DNA of 64,000 bases from Candidatus Tumulicola sp. GTDB lineage: Bacteria > Vulcanimicrobiota > Vulcanimicrobiia > Eremiobacterales > Eremiobacteraceae. A program made the position numbers and the translations under genes. The stretch is taken from the NCBI GenBank assembly GCA_035601835.1, contig DATNNM010000010.1:62001-126000 (forward strand). Direction: 5' to 3'. Shown here one piece after another: positions 26,066 through 34,488 of the stretch. Every line of letters begins with the position of its first letter. Positions within the stretch are counted from its first letter, which is position 1. The notes under the pieces are model-generated. The model made no database searches. It was not told the origin of the DNA and saw nothing but the letters and a program-made list of their open reading frames with translations.

Positions 26066-26716
26066 TTAGTGGAGCGGCGCCAGCTTGACGCTCGTCGCGC
26101 CGAGAGCTTGCGCCAGATCGTAGAACGCCTGGTTGCTGATGAGGTGGTACCAGAGATCGGCGGATTTGCCGAAGGCGGGATTCTTGTCGATGTCGTTCAT
26201 GACCGCGACATGGATCTTGTGCGACACGGCTTTGTCGAGCAGGTACTCGATCTGAAATGCGCCGCCCTTATCCAGACCCGCCTTGACGAGAGCAACTGCG
26301 AGATCTTTGCCCTTGAGCGGAGCCGGTGCCGGCAGTTTGACGCCTGCGGCCGTCGCGATCTTGAGCGCATCGGTGACCGCGAAGTCGAACGTCTTGAGCC
26401 ACTGCGTGACCTTGGCCTGACCGTATTGCTTGCTGAGCTTGGCGACTTCCTGACCCACCAGATCTTTGCCGACCATGTTGGTGAGCGCGGTGGCCGTCGA
26501 GTAGTTGGACGCGCCGCCGCCGGCAGCGACCAGCGCCGCGGTCACGTCGAGCGCCGGCGGACCACTGTACACGGGACCGCCGAAGCGCCCATGCATCGCG
26601 CCCATCGCCATGTAGTCTTTGCCGCTGTCTGACATCGAATCGGCGAGTGCGATGGCGCCGTTCGCGGCGATCGCCGCCGCGACGAGCGCAGCGGCAAGGG
26701 GATGAATCGATTTCAT
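26066..26716 (-). CDS. Secreted alpha-helical protein of unknown function
   Basis: This 216-residue protein has a signal peptide (IHPLAAALVAAAIAANGAIALA). After a Gly/Met-rich linker (YMAMGAMHGRFGG) the mature part is mostly helical, with the repeated themes ALVAAGGGASNYS and ALVKAGLDKGGAFQIE and a C-terminal NDIDKNPAFGKSADLWYHL. I do not recognise a family; parts read like a haem-free cytochrome- or DUF4142-like helical bundle, but no motif supports this. AGGAG lies six bases before the ATG. It is the last gene of the minus-strand recycling block, 104 bases after the GlcNAc kinase. Confidence 0.65.
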   Translation of the reverse strand: MKSIHPLAAALVAAAIAANGAIALADSMSDSGKDYMAMGAMHGRFGGPVYSGPPALDVTAALVAAGGGASNYSTATALTNMVGKDLVGQEVAKLSKQYGQAKVTQWLKTFDFAVTDALKIATAAGVKLPAPAPLKGKDLAVALVKAGLDKGGAFQIEYLLDKAVSHKIHVAVMNDIDKNPAFGKSADLWYHLISNQAFYDLAQALGATSVKLAPLH

Positions 26717-26820
26717 TGATGACTCCTGATTTTGAGAAGAGTGATTTTTTGGGAAAACCCGATAGCATTACGGCGCAAGTGCGCGGTCGGATGTATCAAT
26801 CCAAAGAGCGGTGTCGTTCG

Positions 26821-27723
26821 TTATTCTTTGAGTCTCTCGAGCGCGATCAGCGCAGCGCCGATGGCTGCATCGATGGTCGGCCGAACGATCTCGCAGGGGC
26901 CGGTGCTCTCCACCGCGCGCTGCACCGCTTCGGCAAGTGCGGGCACAGCATCAAACGCGCCGCCGGCTAGGACGACCGGCAAAGGCGTGCCGTCTCTCAC
27001 GGCGTTCGCTACGCGGCCAGCCATAGCGCCAAGGGCACCCGCCTGATGTTCGAGGACTTGCCGTGCGACCTGGTCGCCCGCTTCGCTCGCTTGCGCCACC
27101 AGCGGCGCGAGAGCCGCGACTTCCGCCGCGTCGCGGTTCGCGAACCCCATGACTTCCGCGAGGCTCGTCGCGCCGAGCGCGGCAAGAACGCTTTCGACGA
27201 GCGCACCCCGAGGCTCAAGGCCGTCGAGCGCGTGCGCCGCGCTGCGCAGCGCGCCCAGGCCGATCGCGTAACCGCTGCCTGCATCGCCGAGCGCCGCGCC
27301 ATAGCCTCCGGCACGAATGGAGCTTCCGTCGGCGCGCTCTCCGTACGCGATGCTGCCGGTTCCGGCCGCGACGACCGCTGCCGGCCGCGCCTTGGTTCCG
27401 GCGCGCAGCCAGGCTTGTGCGTCGTGGCAGATCGTCACCTGGACGTCCGGCGCAAGGAGCACGCGCACGACTTGTTCCAGCGCCTCGGCGTCGGCGGGCC
27501 TGCCGCTCCCGGCAGCGGCGAGGCAGGCTGTACGCAACACGGCGCCGTGCGCGAGCGATTCGATCACCTGGCGTAGGTTTGCCGCCACCGCGAGCGGGTC
27601 GTTGACGCGGATGTTCGCGCCGCCGGCCGTCTCGCGCTTGAGGACCTGTCCGTCAGCCGACACCAGCACGCCGGTGGTCTTGCTTGCGCCGGCGTCGACG
27701 CCGATCGCGATGCCTTCTTTCAT
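26821..27723 (-). CDS. N-acetylglucosamine kinase-like ATPase (BadF/BadG/BcrA family)
   Basis: This 300-residue sugar kinase of the ASKHA fold has phosphate-1 loop IGVDAGASKTTGVL, AGTGSIAYGERADG, GGYGAALGDAGSGYAIGLGALR with the family's glycine pair, and adenosine motif VVLAGGAF. Relatives phosphorylate GlcNAc, MurNAc or glucosamine. The position next to anmK, nagZ and murQ points to GlcNAc or MurNAc from cell-wall turnover. It follows anmK by about 40 bases, with two palindromic elements between them. Confidence 0.85.
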   Translation of the reverse strand: MKEGIAIGVDAGASKTTGVLVSADGQVLKRETAGGANIRVNDPLAVAANLRQVIESLAHGAVLRTACLAAAGSGRPADAEALEQVVRVLLAPDVQVTICHDAQAWLRAGTKARPAAVVAAGTGSIAYGERADGSSIRAGGYGAALGDAGSGYAIGLGALRSAAHALDGLEPRGALVESVLAALGATSLAEVMGFANRDAAEVAALAPLVAQASEAGDQVARQVLEHQAGALGAMAGRVANAVRDGTPLPVVLAGGAFDAVPALAEAVQRAVESTGPCEIVRPTIDAAIGAALIALERLKE

Positions 27724-27734
27724 GATTTCTTTCT

Positions 27735-27785
27735 CCGAGCTTCGCTCGGAACGTTACATCCGGGGCTAAAGCCCCGGCACAACAT
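27735..27785 (+). repeat. Two palindromic elements between anmK and the GlcNAc kinase gene
   Basis: The copy at 27735-27759 has the stem ccgag/ctcgg and the tail aacgttacat. The copy at 27760-27785 has the stem ccggggc/gccccgg and the tail cacaacat. The second supplies the anmK stop codon and its last residues. Confidence 0.85.
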
Positions 27786-28947
27786 TTTTTGGTTTAAGTG
27801 TCGCGTAGTTTTTGGCGGGGTAGATCGCGCCCAAGACCACACGCTTACGCGCTCCCGTGACCGCTGGGATATTCGCCGGCTCTATTCGCACCGTCGCGCG
27901 CGCCAGCAACGCGAATGCGATGGCCTCCTTCGCGTCGACGGGCAACCCGAACGCGTCGGAGTCGTCGACGGATACCGCGACGCCGTCTCGCGCCGCCAAC
28001 GCTTGGACCAAGAAGCGGCGCAGCGTCGCGTTGTGCGCTCCTCCGCCGCTGATGATCACTCGAGAAAAGTCGTGCGGCACGGCTTTGGCGATCGTGACGG
28101 CGGTGAGTTTGGTCACGGTCGCCACGATGTCGGCCTCGGGGATGCTCCTTGAAGCTGCGCGCTCCCACACAACGCGGGCATAATCGCTGCCAAAATCCTC
28201 GCGTCCGCTCGATTTCGGCGGTGACAATGCGAAGAACGGATGCTGGAGCAACCACTCGAGCAATGCATCGGACACGCGCCCGCGACCGGCCAGCGCACCG
28301 TCGACGTCCATAGAGTCTTTCCCATGCGTCGCGAGCCGCACGCATTCGTCGATGAGCATGTTGCCCGGCCCGGTGTCGTATCCGCGGATCGCTTCGACAC
28401 CGCATTTCGCCGGCAATAGCGTGACGTTGGCGATGCCGCCGACGTTGACCACCGCGCGAGACTCCGCGTCGTCACGCAGCAAGAGATGATCCACGTACGG
28501 CACGAGCGGCGCGCCCTGTCCGCCAGCGGCGATATCGGCAGCGCGAAAATCTCCGACGGTCGTGACGCCGGTGCGGGCGGCTATGATCGCCGGCGCGCCG
28601 ATCTGCAACGTCGAGGGCTGCGGACCTCGACCGTCGTGGAACAAGGTGTGGCCGTGCGAGCCGATGAGCTGGACCGAGCGCGTGGCAAAGCCGGCGTGGT
28701 CGGCGAGCGCAAGCGCCGCCGAGGCGAACGCTTCGCCGACGGATGCGTGCAGCCGGCTCACCTCCGCCGTGCTGCCCGGCGCCGGCGGCATCGCGGCGCG
28801 CAATTGAGCGTGCAGCGCGGGCGCATAAGGCGTGGTGGCGAAAGCGACCAGCTTGAGATCGAGCCGTCCATCCCGTTCGTCGACGTCGATCGCCGCCGCG
28901 TCGATACCGTCGAGCGAGGTTCCCGACATCAATCCGATGATGCGCAT
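27766..28947 (-). CDS. anmK: Anhydro-N-acetylmuramic acid kinase
   Basis: This enzyme of about 393 residues opens the 1,6-anhydro ring of anhydro-MurNAc and phosphorylates it to MurNAc-6-phosphate, the substrate of MurQ. AnmK motifs are RIIGLMSGTSLDGIDA at the start, IGSHGHTLFHDG, VGDFRAADIAAGGQGAPLVPYVD, RGYDTGPGNMLID and ISGGGAHN. The ATG at 28947 matches the family start; a GTG at 28962 lies in a repeat. The last residues NVVPGL and the TAG stop come from a palindromic repeat read on the minus strand, so the original C-terminus has been altered. Confidence 0.94.
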   Translation of the reverse strand: MRIIGLMSGTSLDGIDAAAIDVDERDGRLDLKLVAFATTPYAPALHAQLRAAMPPAPGSTAEVSRLHASVGEAFASAALALADHAGFATRSVQLIGSHGHTLFHDGRGPQPSTLQIGAPAIIAARTGVTTVGDFRAADIAAGGQGAPLVPYVDHLLLRDDAESRAVVNVGGIANVTLLPAKCGVEAIRGYDTGPGNMLIDECVRLATHGKDSMDVDGALAGRGRVSDALLEWLLQHPFFALSPPKSSGREDFGSDYARVVWERAASRSIPEADIVATVTKLTAVTIAKAVPHDFSRVIISGGGAHNATLRRFLVQALAARDGVAVSVDDSDAFGLPVDAKEAIAFALLARATVRIEPANIPAVTGARKRVVLGAIYPAKNYATLKPKNVVPGL

Positions 28948-28959
28948 GCTGGAGGAACT

Positions 28960-28985
28960 CACGGAGCTAAAGCTCCGTGGCTACG
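28960..28985 (+). repeat. Palindromic element between the serine hydrolase gene and anmK
   Basis: The stem cacggagc/gctccgtg surrounds TAAA, with the tail gctacg. It lies in the short gap before the anmK start. Confidence 0.85.
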
Positions 28986-29006
28986 TGGGCGTGGGTACAA
29001 GGGCGT

Positions 29007-30101
29007 TCACGATGCGAGGCCGAGGTCGCGGATGACCGCGTCATGCACGGCGACGCGCAGCGCTCCTATGGGTTCCGGGTCGCGGCTCACGTGCACGCGG
29101 TTGGTGAACAGCGCGATCGTCAGCGCGCGCTCGGGATCGACAAACACCGAAGTCCCGGTGTAGCCCGTGTGGCCGAACGACGACTCCGAGAGCATCGGCC
29201 CGCACGGCCTGCCTTCGCCGGCTTTGAGCGCCCAGGCGAGTCCGCGGCGCTCGTCCCCGCTGCGGGCGTGTTCCTTGACCGCCGCCGCTGCCGTCGGCCG
29301 CATCAGCACCCGGCGCAGATCGCATGCGCCGCCTTGTCTGAACATCTCGGCGATCTCCGCGGCCGCGCTCGCCGTTCCGAACATTCCCGCGTGACCCGCG
29401 ATGCCGTTCATGGACCAGCACGTTTCGTCGTGCACCTCGCCCCGCAGCAGGCGGCCGCGCCACGGATCGTTTTCCGTGCAGACCGTGCGCTCGATCAGCG
29501 CGCCCTGCGGTCGAAAGCCCAGCTCCGCGATGCCGAGCGGATCGACGACCAACGTTCGCACCGCATCCGCCAGCGGCATCTGCGCGAGCCGGGCGACGGC
29601 TTGCCCCACGAGAATGAATCCGCAATCGCTGTAGACCACGCGCTCGCCGGGTGCAGAGCGCAGCGGCATGGCGCAGATGCGCGCGATGATCGGCTCGGCG
29701 CCGACCTCGTCGCGGGCGTTGATGCTCGGCGGCAAGCCCGACGTGTGCGTGAGCAGATGACGGAACGTCACGGTCGAGCGCCGCGGATCGCGCCCAGTGA
29801 ACTCGGGGATCGCGCGCACGATCGGATCGTCCAACGCGCCTTCGCGCCGGTCGATGAGCGCCAACAGCGCCGCGCCCACCACGACCTTGGTGAGCGAAGC
29901 GAGGTCGAAGATCGCGTCCGGCCGCGCCGCAGCGCCGCCGGGAAACAATTCGCCGAAAGCGATGTCGCACACGGTCTCGCCGCGATGGCGCACGTGCAGC
30001 GCCGCGCAGGTGTAAACGGTGCCCAACGCGTCGGCGATGGCCGCGACTGCGCGTGGAAGTCTCTCGGCGCCGTCGCTCACGACGGATCTCGTCACTGCCA
30101 T
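29007..30101 (-). CDS. Beta-lactamase-related serine hydrolase (class C / penicillin-binding fold)
   Basis: This 364-residue serine hydrolase has the SxxK nucleophile motif SLTK (FDLASLTKVV, about residue 69), YSDCGF in the place of YxN and HTGYTG as the third (KTG-like) box. No signal peptide is visible, so it is probably cytoplasmic. Such proteins sit beside anmK and nagZ in several genomes, where they may act on muropeptides or esters. The activity here is inferred. It overlaps the nagZ end by 10 bases. Confidence 0.85.
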   Translation of the reverse strand: MAVTRSVVSDGAERLPRAVAAIADALGTVYTCAALHVRHRGETVCDIAFGELFPGGAAARPDAIFDLASLTKVVVGAALLALIDRREGALDDPIVRAIPEFTGRDPRRSTVTFRHLLTHTSGLPPSINARDEVGAEPIIARICAMPLRSAPGERVVYSDCGFILVGQAVARLAQMPLADAVRTLVVDPLGIAELGFRPQGALIERTVCTENDPWRGRLLRGEVHDETCWSMNGIAGHAGMFGTASAAAEIAEMFRQGGACDLRRVLMRPTAAAAVKEHARSGDERRGLAWALKAGEGRPCGPMLSESSFGHTGYTGTSVFVDPERALTIALFTNRVHVSRDPEPIGALRVAVHDAVIRDLGLAS

Positions 30102-31675
30102 TGCGACGTCACCGCCGCTTGTAATTGCGGCACGCGAACCGGCAGCTTACCGCTTGCGGTAAACGTTCCCATCAGCGTTTCCGCAGCGGCGACCAGCGCA
30201 TCGTCGCCGTCTCCGTAGGTCGCGATGACCGCGATGCTCTGCGGCAGGACGCCGGCATCGTACGGCTCAAGCGCGGCGATCGCCACAATCGGCTTGCCGA
30301 ACATGGCGAGATCCGCAACGGCTTGCACTTGCAGCGGATGTGCGGCAGCGCGCCGCGTGACGGCGATGAACATGCTCGCCGCGCCCGCCGCCATCAGCAA
30401 TTGCTTGTACTCTTGTCCGGCAGGATCGAGCGAGCGTATCTGTTCTTGCACGCGCGCCGGACCGCGCGCGAGGGCAGCGCCAAGTACCGATGTGACGCGG
30501 CCGGTTGAACTTTTCGTTCCCGCTTCGGTAGGCATGAAGTTCACGATGAGGATGCGATCCGTGGCTGACGGCTTGAGCGGCAGCACCGCGTTCGGGTCGC
30601 GCACGAGCGTGATGGCGCGGCGCGCCGCGGCCGCTGCGAGGCGGCGATGCGCGCTGGATCCGATGCCGGTCGAATCAGCCGGAGGCGAAGACGCTGCCAG
30701 CTTCGTGCGCAGCGCGTCGACGCGCGCCAAGCTCTTCTCGACCAAACCCGGATCGAGCGTGCCGGCGCGCACTGCATCGCGCAGCGCCGCAGCCGCGCGA
30801 GCCGCGTTGTCCACGCGCTCGAACAGGACAAGATCGGCGCCGGCTGCGACCGCGCGCACCGAAGCATCGCCGGGCTCGTAGGTATCGGCGATCGCCTTCA
30901 TATCCATCGCGTCCGTACAGATCACGCCGTCAAACCCAAGCTCTTCTCGCAAGAGCCCGGTGAGGATCGCTCGCGAGAGCGTGGCCGGAACGCCGGTCGG
31001 TTCGAGCGCGGGGAAAGCAACATGCGCGCTCATCAGGATGTCGACACCCGCCGCAATCGCCGCGCGAAAGGGCACCAGCTCACGCGCGCTCAGACGCGCC
31101 AGGGCATGCTCGACGACGGGCAGCGTCTTGTGCGAGTCGAGCGCGGTGTCGCCGTGGCCCGGAAAATGCTTAGCGGCAGCCGCGATGCCGGCGCTGTGCA
31201 GGCCGCGGATCGCCGCCGACACGTGACGCGCGACGCGTTGCGGATCATCCCCGAACGAGCGCAAGCCGATCACCGGATTGCTCGAGTTGGTGTTCAAGTC
31301 CGCTACCGGCGCGAGATCGAGGTTGATGCCAAGCGCCGCGAGTTCGGCGCCGATCAGAGCATAGATGTCGTGCGTCAGCGCTTCGTCATCGGCGGCGCCG
31401 AGCGCCATCGCCGACGGCGTGCCGGTGCCGATCGCCCTGAGTCGCGCTATCGGACCGCCCTCTTGATCGACGGCGATGAGCCGCGGCGGCCGGCTCGAAC
31501 CGCGCAGCCTCGCCAAGAGACCTTGCGCCGCAGCGACGCTTTGCAGATCGCGTTCAAAAAGGATGGCTCCGGCCGTTTCGGCAATATCCGGCGGCGCGTT
31601 CGGGGCGGCGTCGGCCCCGGGGGAACCCACAAGCAGCAGGTCGCCAACGCGGTCTGCGAGTGCGTTCAATTGCAC
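30092..31675 (-). CDS. nagZ: Beta-N-acetylhexosaminidase NagZ (GH3) with C-terminal domain
   Basis: This 527-residue GH3 enzyme releases GlcNAc from muropeptides. The N-terminal TIM barrel has LIAVDQEGGPIARL, NLDLAPVADLN, the NagZ histidine loop KHFPGHGDTALDSH and the nucleophile Asp in VICTDAMDMKAI. A C-terminal GH3_C-type domain (about 345-527) makes it longer than E. coli NagZ and similar to two-domain bacterial forms. No signal peptide is visible, so it is likely cytoplasmic. It heads the minus-strand block with the serine hydrolase, anmK and GlcNAc kinase, and starts 36 bases from the divergent M16 peptidase gene. Confidence 0.93.
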   Translation of the reverse strand: MQLNALADRVGDLLLVGSPGADAAPNAPPDIAETAGAILFERDLQSVAAAQGLLARLRGSSRPPRLIAVDQEGGPIARLRAIGTGTPSAMALGAADDEALTHDIYALIGAELAALGINLDLAPVADLNTNSSNPVIGLRSFGDDPQRVARHVSAAIRGLHSAGIAAAAKHFPGHGDTALDSHKTLPVVEHALARLSARELVPFRAAIAAGVDILMSAHVAFPALEPTGVPATLSRAILTGLLREELGFDGVICTDAMDMKAIADTYEPGDASVRAVAAGADLVLFERVDNAARAAAALRDAVRAGTLDPGLVEKSLARVDALRTKLAASSPPADSTGIGSSAHRRLAAAAARRAITLVRDPNAVLPLKPSATDRILIVNFMPTEAGTKSSTGRVTSVLGAALARGPARVQEQIRSLDPAGQEYKQLLMAAGAASMFIAVTRRAAAHPLQVQAVADLAMFGKPIVAIAALEPYDAGVLPQSIAVIATYGDGDDALVAAAETLMGTFTASGKLPVRVPQLQAAVTSQWQ

Positions 31676-31711
31676 CGATTCCCGCTTCTTCGCTCTGTGA
31701 GGAGAATCTTC

Positions 31712-34381
31712 GTGAAGTCAGTTGCTCCAAGCTGCGTCGCGATCGCCGCCATTGCCATCTTGCTCGCCGGCGGCGCAGGACCATCCAGAGCAGCCTCTGA
31801 CGTCACGCGCGCCACGCTGCCCAACGGTCTGCGCGTCGTCATCGTACGCGATGGCATCGCGCCGGTCGTCACCACCGAACTGACCTATCTGGCCGGCGCA
31901 GACGAGACGCCGCCCGGATTCCCGGGCATGGCGCACGCACAGGAGCACATGATGTTCCGGGGCTCCAACGGTCTGACGTCCACGCAGCTCTCGGCCATCT
32001 CGTCCTCGCTCGGCGGCGACTTCAACGCCGATACCGAGCAGACCGTCACGAACTACTACTTCACGATACCGGCTGAGGATCTGGAACTGGCGCTGCACAT
32101 CGAAGCGATCCGCATGCGCGGCGTGCACGACGCGCAGTCGGAATGGAACGAAGAGCGGGGCGCGATCGAGCAAGAAGTGGCGATGGATCTTTCCAACACG
32201 CTCTATCGCTATTTCTCGACCGCGCAGGCGACCTTGTTCAAAGGCACGCCTTACGACCACGACGCGCTTGGAACCCGGCCGTCTTTTGACAAGACGACGG
32301 GTGCCATGCTCAAGAAATTCTACGATACGTGGTACTGGCCGAACAACGCCGTGCTCACCATCGCCGGCGACGTCGACCCTGCGCAAACGCTCGCCATCGT
32401 CAAAAGGCTGTTCGGCCCGATCCCGCGCCACACGGTTCCTTCACGGCCGCTCGTGAAGCTGCGGCCTCCTTTAGCCCAGACGTTGACGCTCGACAGCGAC
32501 CAGCCGGTAGCCCTCACCTTGCTCACCTATCGGATGCCCGGCATCGAGAGCGCCGATCATGCCGCCGCGCAGATCCTCGGCTCAGTCCTCGCGAGCCAGC
32601 GCGGCGATCTTTATGCGCTGGGACCGCAGGGCAAGGCCCTCGCCGCCGGTTTCGCTCCATTCGCGCAATATCCCAAAGCGGGAGCGGGCATCGTCTACGC
32701 GGTGCTGGTGCCCGGCAGCGACACAAAAACTATGATCGGCACGCTCGAAAGCATCCTTGACAACTATAAGAAGAACGGCGTGCCCGCCGAGCTCGTGGAT
32801 GCCGCCAAGCGCAGTGCCGTCGCCAACGCCGAGTTTCAGAAGAACTCGATCGAGGGCTTGGCAAACGCATGGGCTCATGCGGTCGCGGTTGAGGGCCATA
32901 ACTCTCCCGACGACGACATCGAGGCGATCAAACGCGTCAGCGTCGCCGACGTCAACCGCGTGCTGCGCGCGTATTTCGACAAATCCAGCGCGGTCGTCGG
33001 CATCCTGAATCCGAAGCCCGCGGGCAAACCATCGACGGCTGCCGGTTTCGGCGGCGCCGAGTCGTTTGCGCCGAAGAACCCGGTGGAGGTGTCGCTTCCG
33101 GCATGGGCGCAAAGCGCGCTCGCCTCGGTGCAGGTGCCGAAGTCGACCCTTAATCCCACGTCGACGATCCTCCCCAACGGCTTGCGCTTGATCGTGCAGC
33201 GCGAGAGCGTGAGCCCGACCGTGAGCGTCTTCGGTGAGATCAAGAACAATTCCGATCTCGAGGCGCCGCCCGGCAAGGAGGGCGTGGACCAAGTGCTCGG
33301 CGGCATGTTCGAATACGGCACGACGACGCGCGACAGGCTCGCGTACCGCAAGGCCTTGGATGATATCGCCGCCGATGCGTCCGCCGGACCAAGCTTCTCT
33401 CTCACCGTGCTGTCGCCAAGCTTCGACCGGGGTATGGAGTTGATCGCCGACGGCGTGCTGCATCCGGCGATGCCCGACCAAGCCTTCGCGATCGTGCAAA
33501 AACAAACGGCCGGAACTGTCGCAGGCGAGCAGCAAAGCCCGGACTATCAGTCGCAGCAAGCGCTCGTCAAAGCGCTGTATCCCGCAGACGATCCGCAGCA
33601 GCGCTGGTCGACGCCGCAGTCCGTGTCCGCACTGAGCCTCGACGACGTCAAAGCCTATTACGCCAAGACGTTCAGGCCGGACCTCACGACCATCGTCGTC
33701 GTGGGGGACATCACGCCCGAGCAAGCACAAGCCTCGGTTCAAAAATGGTTCGGGGCTTGGAGTGCGACGGGCGCCAAGCCGCAGACGGACTACCCGGCGG
33801 CGGCCGACAACAAAGCCTCGGCGGCGCTTGTGCCGGCGACGGGGCGCGTGCAGGACATGGTCTCGCTCACGGAAACGACCGGCGTCACGCGCGGCGACGC
33901 GGACTACTATGCGCTGCAACTCGGCGCCAATGTGCTGGGCGGCGGCGGTTACGCGTCGCGCTTGACGCGAGACGTCCGCCAAAAGGCCGGCCTCGTGTAC
34001 TTCGTCAGCCAGACCTTCGACATCGGCAAGACGCGCAGCATGGTGAACGTCGAATACGGCTGCGACCCGGGCAAAGTGTCTGCCGCGCGGGCGCTCATCG
34101 AGAAGAACCTCCACGACATGCAGACCTCGCTCGTGACGCCCGACGAATTGCTGCGGGCGAAAGCCGCGCTGATCAGGCGCTTGCCGTTGGGCGAATCGAG
34201 CGAAGGCACGATCGCGCGGGGGCTCTTGGGCCGATCCGTGCTCGACCTGCCGTTGGACGAGCCGGTGCGCGCCGCCAATCGCTACCTGACGACCACGGCG
34301 CCACAGATCCGCGACGCGTACGCCAAGTGGGTGCGCGTGAGCGATTTCGTCCAGATCGTGGTGGGCCCGCCGCCAGGCTAA
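31712..34381 (+). CDS. Secreted M16 family zinc peptidase, two-domain (pitrilysin/PqqL type)
   Basis: This 889-residue protein starts at GTG after a GAGGAG ribosome site, with the signal peptide SCVAIAAIAILLAGGAGPSRA. The first M16 domain has the inverted zinc motif HAQEH (HxxEH) with the distal Glu in the EERGAIEQEV region. The second (about 480-889) lacks it, as usual for the inactive half. The long frame back to 30647 is antisense to nagZ and not real. M16 enzymes degrade small peptides in the periplasm or process secreted peptides; the target is unknown. Confidence 0.9.
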   Translation: MKSVAPSCVAIAAIAILLAGGAGPSRAASDVTRATLPNGLRVVIVRDGIAPVVTTELTYLAGADETPPGFPGMAHAQEHMMFRGSNGLTSTQLSAISSSLGGDFNADTEQTVTNYYFTIPAEDLELALHIEAIRMRGVHDAQSEWNEERGAIEQEVAMDLSNTLYRYFSTAQATLFKGTPYDHDALGTRPSFDKTTGAMLKKFYDTWYWPNNAVLTIAGDVDPAQTLAIVKRLFGPIPRHTVPSRPLVKLRPPLAQTLTLDSDQPVALTLLTYRMPGIESADHAAAQILGSVLASQRGDLYALGPQGKALAAGFAPFAQYPKAGAGIVYAVLVPGSDTKTMIGTLESILDNYKKNGVPAELVDAAKRSAVANAEFQKNSIEGLANAWAHAVAVEGHNSPDDDIEAIKRVSVADVNRVLRAYFDKSSAVVGILNPKPAGKPSTAAGFGGAESFAPKNPVEVSLPAWAQSALASVQVPKSTLNPTSTILPNGLRLIVQRESVSPTVSVFGEIKNNSDLEAPPGKEGVDQVLGGMFEYGTTTRDRLAYRKALDDIAADASAGPSFSLTVLSPSFDRGMELIADGVLHPAMPDQAFAIVQKQTAGTVAGEQQSPDYQSQQALVKALYPADDPQQRWSTPQSVSALSLDDVKAYYAKTFRPDLTTIVVVGDITPEQAQASVQKWFGAWSATGAKPQTDYPAAADNKASAALVPATGRVQDMVSLTETTGVTRGDADYYALQLGANVLGGGGYASRLTRDVRQKAGLVYFVSQTFDIGKTRSMVNVEYGCDPGKVSAARALIEKNLHDMQTSLVTPDELLRAKAALIRRLPLGESSEGTIARGLLGRSVLDLPLDEPVRAANRYLTTTAPQIRDAYAKWVRVSDFVQIVVGPPPG

Positions 34382-34488
34382 GCGAGCCGGCCGCGGGGGC
34401 CTGAATTTCGGCTGAAAGGCCTAAGAAACTTTTCCGGTGGTCCGGCGTATATAGCTTTGTCGTCAGCACCGACCGGAGAAACCTCTTC

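Noticed and set aside
30647-31711. Long plus-strand 5' extension of the M16 peptidase frame
   Set aside because: It lies antisense to nagZ. A GAGGAG site and signal peptide place the real start at 31712.
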